Shown piece after piece: positions 58,381 to 64,000 of a stretch of DNA of 64,000 nt. The DNA lies in contig CM053032.1 of NCBI GenBank assembly GCA_028564925.1, positions 120,010,490-120,074,489 on the forward strand, in the 5' to 3' direction. The translations under genes were made by a program, and so were the position numbers. Below the pieces are notes generated by a model, which made no database searches, had not been told where the DNA came from, and saw only the letters and a program-made list of their open reading frames with translations. Origin of the DNA: Lithobates sylvaticus. Its lineage: Eukaryota > Chordata > Amphibia > Anura > Ranidae. The stretch's first letter is position 1; the number at the start of each line of letters is the position of its first letter.

Positions 58381-59040
58381 CATTTAACTCCTGCAAGGCT
58401 ATTTAAAACCTGAACATTTTCAAAAAATATGGGGATTTGGATATTGCTATATGGTGCTTAAGCCCACTTACTGCGACAAAGTACCCCATTATTAGTGGGT
58501 TCTACGCTATCCATAGAATGGAAGATCCCGCTTCTCTGGACCATGGGAGAAATACACTCCTCTATATGGGAGAACTAAAGGACTCCTCCTATAACACAGG
58601 TGGACACTAATGAGAGGCAATGATGAGGGAGTGGGGTGCTCCTACACAAAAGCATTTGGTCAGAATCCATACAATATTCAAACAAAATATTTGGGGGCAT
58701 ACCATTTAAAAAAATATGGGGATTTGGTCACACCATATTGCTATATCGTGCTTAAGCCCACTTGCTGTGACAGGAACCACTAATAATGGGGTACTTTATC
58801 TTTAATGCATTTTTTAGGGTGTGCCTAAAAACACACAATTACTAGGGCACAGAAAAAAGCAAAAAACTAAATTTACACAAAACAAAGACCAAAGTCATAA
58901 AATAAGAGAAATAAAGACGATATTGTATAATGAAAATAAAAAAATTAAAAAAATGGGACGTAAAAACAGGGAGATATAAGGGTAGATGAAGAATAATGAT
59001 AGAAGGCAAGATAAAGGAGGTAGAGACAGTTTATAGGTTA
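58381..59040. repeat. Unidentified AT-rich repeat with direct and inverted copies
   Basis: AATATGGGGATTTGG followed by TGCTTAAGCCCACTT occurs at about 58426 and again near 58714. After each copy, a 20-base piece is inverted: GTACCCCATTATTAGTGGG near 58481 against CCACTAATAATGGGGTAC near 58777. The remainder is AT-rich with no gene. It may belong to the neighbouring Penelope-type element. Confidence 0.5.
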
Positions 59041-59450
59041 AGTTAGCATCCTCCTGATATAAAACCTGGAAGCCCAGGGGGTGAGGTCACCTGTAGGTCA
59101 AAAATCCACCACAAAGTTCACATTGTAGTAGGCGTTTATTAAAATTGGCACTTCTTGGATTTGGATGAATACGGGCCAGTGCTAAAAATTGCACTTTGGG
59201 GTGTGAGTCTGCGTGAACGAGAGCCATATGTCGGCCAATAGGTAGAGATGGGTCTCGTTTTACACATACTTAGAAGGTGCCGGTAAATGCGTTTCCAAAA
59301 CTCATTCACTGTCTTCCCCACATAGTATCATCCACAATCGCAAGAGAGTAGATATACTGTACTATGCCGGGAGTCCTGCAGCCAGCATATTGGATACAAA
59401 GGGGGCAAGTGCTGAATCCATGGTGAGTAAATGCCAATATTTGTGAAAAA
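59041..59450 (-). pseudogene. Penelope-like retroelement remnant, GIY-YIG endonuclease end
   Basis: On the minus strand, CDCG then YYVGKTVNEFWKRIYRHL (about 59340-59270) matches the start of the GIY-YIG nuclease of Penelope-like elements (C-x-CG..YVGKT...R...H). Further on, WWIFDLQVTSPPGL in another phase (about 59120-59070) resembles the WI..L.....P.GLN region that follows in this family. A stop lies between CDCG and YYVGKT and the later part is in a shifted frame, so it is dead. The reverse transcriptase part is not recognisable here. Confidence 0.55.
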
Positions 59451-59477
59451 AACAATCAGCGCCAAAATAAATGACTA

Positions 59478-60179
59478 CCGTATATACTCGAGTATAGGCC
59501 GCCCCGAGTATAAGCCGAGGCCCCTAAATCACCACAAAAAAATGGGGAAACGTATTGACCCGTGTATAGGCCGAGGGGCAAAAATGCAGCAGCTACTGTA
59601 AGTGGAAAACGGGTCAGCAATGCTTGTCCCCTGTACAGACCCCCCTGTCCCCATTGCAGCCCGTGTCCCCATTTCAGCCTACCTTTGCCGATCCGTGGGT
59701 CCGGGGTCCTGTGTCCGGGGTCTGTGCAGCCGATGTGGTCCCGCTGTGGTTCCGCTGTGACCCGCTGTGACCCGCTGTGTCCCGCTGTTTCCCCCTCCAC
59801 AGCGTGTACGGCGCACGGCGCCATTACAATTTAAAAGCCGCGCCTCTTCCTCCTCCTCGTCCGTGATAGGAGGAACACTTTTTTCCCAGCAGTCAGTGCG
59901 CAGTGTTCCGCCTATCACGGACCGTCTCTCATCCTCGTCCATGAGATGAGAATGACAGGCCATCCGTGATAGGCGGAACACTGTGCTGCTGGGAAAATTA
60001 GTGTCCGCCTATCACAGACGGGCGGGAGGAGGCGGCGCGGCTTTTAAACACCGCCGTCTGTCTGCATGACAAGCTGTTCATGTAGGCAGACGGCGGTGAC
60101 TCGAATATAAGCCGAGGGGTAGACTTTCAGACCTAAAAAAAGGGTCTGAAAATCTCGGCTTATATTCGAGTATATACGG
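59478..60179. mobile_element. MITE with CCGTATATACTCGA termini and TA target site
   Basis: Terminal inverted repeats CCGTATATACTCGAGTATA and TATATTCGAGTATATACGG are flanked by TA on both sides (59476-59477 and 60180-60181). The 702-bp element has no transposase. Its interior is GC-rich and strongly palindromic: CCTATCACGG, CCGTGATAGG and GTTCCGCCTATCAC words recur in both orientations from 59860 to 60020. The AAGCCGAGGGG words repeat near both ends. I recognise the termini from dispersed vertebrate MITEs but cannot name the superfamily securely. Confidence 0.75.
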
Positions 60180-60247
60180 TACATCCTATAACAAGGTAAT
60201 TGTGTAAAATCGCCAATATATGTGACTGCACAGCTGCTGAACACTTA

Positions 60248-60666
60248 TGCCCTGTACACACGGTTGGATTTTCTGATGGAAAATGTTCGATCGGATCATG
60301 TTGTCGGAAAATCCGACCGTGTGTGGGCTCCATCAGACTTATTCTGTCGGAATTTCCGACGCACAAAGTTTGAGAGCTGGATCTCAAATTTTTCGACAAC
60401 ATGGTCCGATCACATCAATTCCGATCGTGTGTAGCCTAGTCAGACGGACAAAGTGCCACACATGCTCAGAAGAAATTTGGAGACAAAAGCTATTGGCTAC
60501 TGGCCTCTACGTAGTCCCGTCGTACTTGTTGTATGTCGTTCGGAATGATCAGATTTTCTGACAACTTTGTCCGACCGTGTGTGGGCAACACCAGTTTCAG
60601 CCAAAATCCATTGGAAAATATCCAACAGAATTTTGTGGTTGGAATGTCCGACCGTGTGTCCGGGCA
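60248..60666. mobile_element. Harbinger-type MITE with TTA target duplication
   Basis: Termini TGCCCTGTACACACGG and CCGTGTGTCCGGGCA form an imperfect inverted repeat, flanked by TTA at 60245-60247 and 60667-60669. A 3-bp TTA duplication is typical of PIF/Harbinger. The 419-bp interior has repeated TCCGACCGTGTGTG words in both orientations and no gene. It resembles a MITE very common in frog genomes. Confidence 0.75.
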
Positions 60667-60669
60667 TTA

Positions 60670-60980
60670 CAGTTAAACACCACACCAAATTCAATATTGT
60701 TTTCTAAATAGTGCAGCGCTGTGTCTCATTAAACAATGTGCATACAAATTTTATATTAAACATTTCATGATCAAAAACATTTTTCACCGCTGTGTGTGTT
60801 CGTCCTCAAAAGGACCAATATCCAGTGCACACCTCCACCAGCTAAAGTGCCTGCTCACCTCAAAGATGAATGTAAAAGCATAAACAAATCACTCCTCGTG
60901 TCCACCACAAAGAAAAGACCGTAATGCAATGTACTGCAGGGAAATTATAATGGAGGGCTTCACATGACTAAGTGTCAAGT
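60670..60980. other. Unassigned sequence between MITE and DIRS element
   Basis: Moderately AT-rich sequence with no credible frame. Together with 59440-59475 and 60182-60244 it seems to be one older repeat that the two MITEs interrupted, possibly part of the Penelope-like element. Confidence 0.35.
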
Positions 60981-61049
60981 GACACAAGTTTACAGGCAGA
61001 TAGGGGTGGTTTATGCAGGAGTGGGAGTGGTCAGAGGGAGTAAGGGGAG

Positions 61050-61066
61050 CGGCCATATAAAGTAGG
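61050..61066 (+). promoter_or_regulatory. TATA box of the DIRS-type element
   Basis: CGGCCATATAAAGTAGG gives a TATA element about 100 bp before the first gag ATG at 61153. The surrounding GGGAGCGG and GGGCGG motifs are GC-box-like. Confidence 0.45.
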
Positions 61067-61152
61067 AGGGCGGAGCTGGGAGTCAGTGCGGGAAGAGACT
61101 GTGAGCGAGGAGGCAGTTTTTACCACTGCTCCTCGTGTGCTTAGGATCCAAG

Positions 61153-63309
61153 ATGGCCGACGGAGGCGATTTGGCGGCGCTGATGCGGGCGGCGGCGGCG
61201 GAACACGGGCCTGAGTGGCTGAAGGGACAGCTAGCGGCAGTGCTGGACGGAGCACCGGATGGAGCGGGGGACCGGTCGGAAGCGGAGGAATCGGACGATG
61301 GCGGCGCAACTCCACGCGGCCGGGTGTGCAGACCGCCAAAAAGGTACTCTCCAGGGGCCACAGCGGGCCCATCCAGGCGGGTAAGGAGCCCTAGGAAGGA
61401 GCGGTCCACCCCCCCAGCAAAGCGGGCCATGCGGGAGAGCTCAGGGAAGGCTAGGAGTCAGCCAGGCCGCAGGCCTAGTGCGGTGGGCGGGGCCTCGGGC
61501 CTACCATGAGGAGGACCACCAGGACGGAATGGCAGTGCTTCTACAGCCTCAGCGGCCCCTGCAGCCCTGGACGGGGTGAGGGGTAGTAGGAACAATGGGG
61601 GGAGGGGGGTGGGGGGGGGCCCTGGGGGACATCAGGATGGCCGGCGCAGCAGGCTCCTTGGGGATTGCGTCCCCCCCCAGCAGCTCTGCACGAGCAAGGG
61701 GGTGGGGATTTACGGGCCACTCGGGCAACGGCCAGGAGGGGGGTAACGGCCCCCAGACGTGCCAGTACTGTGAATCCTCCTGCGGCTCTGCACGAGTCGG
61801 GGGGGGGACAGAAGGGACAGCAGAACCGGTCAAAGGGGAGGGGCGGGGGGCAACGCAGCAGCAGGGACAAGTGGTGGCCGGACGCCACCAGCCAGTGCAC
61901 CAAGGACACACGTGGGCAGGAGCGGAGCCCGGGTCGGCCCGCCTGCTCAAGAAACAGGGAGGTCAGGACAGCCAGGAAGCGGCGCTCAGTCTGCAACAGG
62001 TGGAAGGAGGCAGGCTAATTACAGGAGCCCCTCTCCGAGGGAGCGTTCTTTATCATTTGCACAGGACGAAGGGTCACGGTCGGAAGGAGAATTGTCCGAA
62101 GAGGAAGAGGAGCTCAGTCGCCCTATCCCGCCGGTGGAAGTACGAGCAGCGGCTGTGGGAAGTGCGCCCGGTCAGCCTGGTAAGTCCACTGACAATGTTT
62201 CTTTTGCCAATGCTTTACAGTTATTGTTGGGATCGGGTTCCAGTGGGGCGAGGCAGGAGGGTGTGACTCCCGCGCCGTTGTTGGCAGTTACAGACCAACC
62301 GCGGGCGGCGAGCGTGAGAGCGGACAGCGGGTCGGGGCAGATGCAGGAATTGCTGGAGGGTTTATGGGTGTTGGTAGGCCGGTTTGGCGGACAAGGGACT
62401 GCTCTGACAGATGGGGTGAGTATGGGAAGTGATGGAACCGAGGGGGCCGGGGAAGGTTCGGCCCGGGAAAAAGGGGTTGCGGGTGCAGCACCAGAGGGAC
62501 TTAACTCCTTGGAGGATGGTGGAGCGGACAAGGTGAGTGAGAAGGAGAAAGGGGCAAAAGAACAGACGGTGTGGGATGATATTGTAAGAATGGCGGATGC
62601 GGCGAAGTGTGAGGTCTATGTTTGTTTCGAGGGGCCTCTGGGGGCTCATTTGAAACAGGAGGTCAGGGAAAGGATTTGGAAAGGGGAGTACGTGGAAATT
62701 TTTTCCTTGTTACCCCTGGAAAAATTCAACCTGGATAGAGTGAAGCCGGATAGCAGTAAAAAGGACGATGAGGAGAAGAGGAGGTATCGTCTGATTCCTC
62801 GAACCTTTTCTAACTGGCTTCAGGCATTTGCTATACTGGCAGGAGTAATTGGGGAGAAGAACCCCGAACATTGTTCGGCGTTGTTCTGCTACATGGACTC
62901 GATTGGGGAGGCTTATCGGGTTTATGGGGGAGCGGCTTGGCTGCGGTACGATGAACAGTTCCGACAGCGAAGGGCGGTCCGGCCAGCGTTAAGGTGGGAC
63001 CACAAAGATATCAGCCTCTGGATGAGACTTATGGCTTCAGCCAAGACGCCGGTGCAGACATTTCAAGGAGGGGCCGGGGGTAGCCATGCCGCGGGATCCC
63101 CGGCCAGTAAGAAGTGGGGGGTGTGCTGGCAGTTCAATGAGGGGGCGTGCAAATTCGGAGGAACATGCAAATTTAAACACGAATGTTCCGGGTGCGGGGG
63201 CGGACACACGCTTGCCAGATGCTTCAAGAAGGGAAAACGGGCTGGGGAATTTGGACAAAAAAGGGACGACTCCATGGACGTGGGAAAGGATGCAGCCTTT
63301 CCTAAATAG
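61153..63309 (+). pseudogene. DIRS-type gag-like protein remnant
   Basis: The start MADGGDLAALMRAAAAEHG at 61153 fits DIRS-type gag N-termini (an AAAAEHGPEW motif). An Arg/Pro-rich basic stretch and Ser/Glu-rich acidic linkers follow. The conserved C-terminal half (about 62560-63310) contains a helical core, a CCCH-like finger CWQFNEGACKFGGTCKFKH and a second Cys-rich motif CSGCGGGHTLARC. Gag of this family binds RNA. The gene is not intact. Confidence 0.65.
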
Positions 63310-64000
63310 ATACCCTGATAGGGTTGCAGCGGGGATGCTGGGCTCGGGTTTCAGGTATGGTTTCAGGATCCCATGCACGTTGTCCGTGGTTCCCCCGTTA
63401 GCCAGAAATTTGAAGTCAGCTCTACAGCACCCAACGGTGGTGGCAGAGAAATTGGCCAAGGGGGTTGCCCTGGGGAGGATGGCGGGCCCCTTTGAGACAA
63501 TGCCATTTGGGGATTTAGTGGTGTCCCCGTTGGGGGTGGTTCCCAAAAAGGAGCCGAATAAGTTTCGGCTCATCCATCATTTATCATTTCCCAAAGGGGA
63601 TCGGTAAATGATTTTATTGACCCTGAGGCGTGCACGGTGTCATACACGTCGTTTGATGCTGCGGTACGTTGGGTGAGGCGGTACGGAAAAGGGGCATTGA
63701 TGGCAAAATCTGATGTGGAATCTGCATTTAGACTGTTGCCAGTGCACCCGGATAGTTTTAGGTTATTGGGGTGTCGTTGGGAGGAACAATTTTATGTTGA
63801 CAGGTGTTTGCCTATGGGGTGTTCTATTTCGTGCGCCATGTTTGAGGCGTTTAGTTCTTTTCTTGAATGGGTGGTGAGAGATGTCACGGGGATAGATTCC
63901 GTCAACCATTATTTGGATGATTTTCTGTGCGTGGGCCCTCCGTCTTCCAATGTGTGTGTGATACTCTTGTCTACGTTGCAGCACATCGCGGAGAGATTTC
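63290..64000 (+). pseudogene. DIRS-type reverse transcriptase, N-terminal part
   Basis: It overlaps the end of gag, as is usual in DIRS elements. The RT starts with FLNRYPDRVAAGMLGSGF, then FRLIHHLSFPKG (fingers), KSDVESAFRLLPVHP (first catalytic Asp region), MGCSISCAMFEAF and HYLDDFL (catalytic YLDD). It runs past the window end. Not intact. Confidence 0.7.

Larger units (their letters stand above)
60981..64000 (+). mobile_element. DIRS-type tyrosine-recombinase retrotransposon, 5' part (broken, cut by window end)
   Basis: A promoter-like terminus (about 60981-61140) is followed by a DIRS-type gag and then a reverse transcriptase that runs off the window. The gag knuckle region (CWQFNEGACKFGGTCKFKH, CSGCGGGHTLARC) and the RT sequence HYLDDFLCVGP are characteristic of vertebrate DIRS-like elements. 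The left boundary is approximate. A few breaks are apparent. RNase H and recombinase would lie beyond 64000. Confidence 0.75.

Noticed and set aside
61541-61996. Minus-strand frames of 130-150 codons in the DIRS-type gag region
   Set aside because: They are GC-rich shadows of the gag strand without domain similarity.

Overview
The window looks like repeat-dense nuclear DNA from an anuran amphibian, possibly a ranid frog. The basis is the combination of hAT transposons with a tandemly repeated 5' region, Tf1/sushi-type chromoviruses, a DIRS-type retrotransposon, a Penelope remnant and Harbinger-type MITEs; the frog assignment rests on recalled similarity of these families and was not searched. 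I find no host protein gene, tRNA, rRNA or CRISPR array. Almost every base belongs to a transposable element or to one very large minisatellite.

Layout. 1-636 is the 3' end of one hAT transposon. 637-11141 is a second hAT copy on the minus strand (decayed BED-finger transposase, 12 tandem repeats of about 108 bp, 5' terminus with three hairpins), split by an old gammaretrovirus-like provirus at 5256-10694. 11142-11741 is unassigned GC-rich DNA with a TATA-like box. From 11742 to 57953 lies a minisatellite with a 33-36 bp unit. It is interrupted by two related copies (A-1, A-2) of a broken chromovirus and by two copies (B-1, B-2) of a second chromovirus that reads open throughout. 57954-61000 holds GC-rich flank, unknown repeats, a Penelope GIY-YIG remnant and two MITEs. 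About 61000 to the end is a broken DIRS-type element cut by the window edge.

History readable from the sequence. Element A entered the minisatellite and decayed. A block holding A plus flanking minisatellite was then duplicated in tandem (about 12.05-29.02 and 29.02-43.73). Afterwards B-1 inserted in unit 1, leaving a perfect 5-bp target duplication; its empty site survives in unit 2 near 42355. B-2 lies inside A-2 and is absent from A-1. LTR pairs of B differ by only about 0.3 percent by eye, so these are recent events.

Most interesting signals. (1) In both A and B the bases just after the 5' LTR are complementary to the predicted first bases of the transcript, about 31-32 bp after the TATA box, with different sequence in each family: a covarying self-priming signature of the Tf1/sushi type. 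(2) The minisatellite is organised in higher-order blocks. (3) The provirus has nearly identical LTRs around a badly eroded interior.
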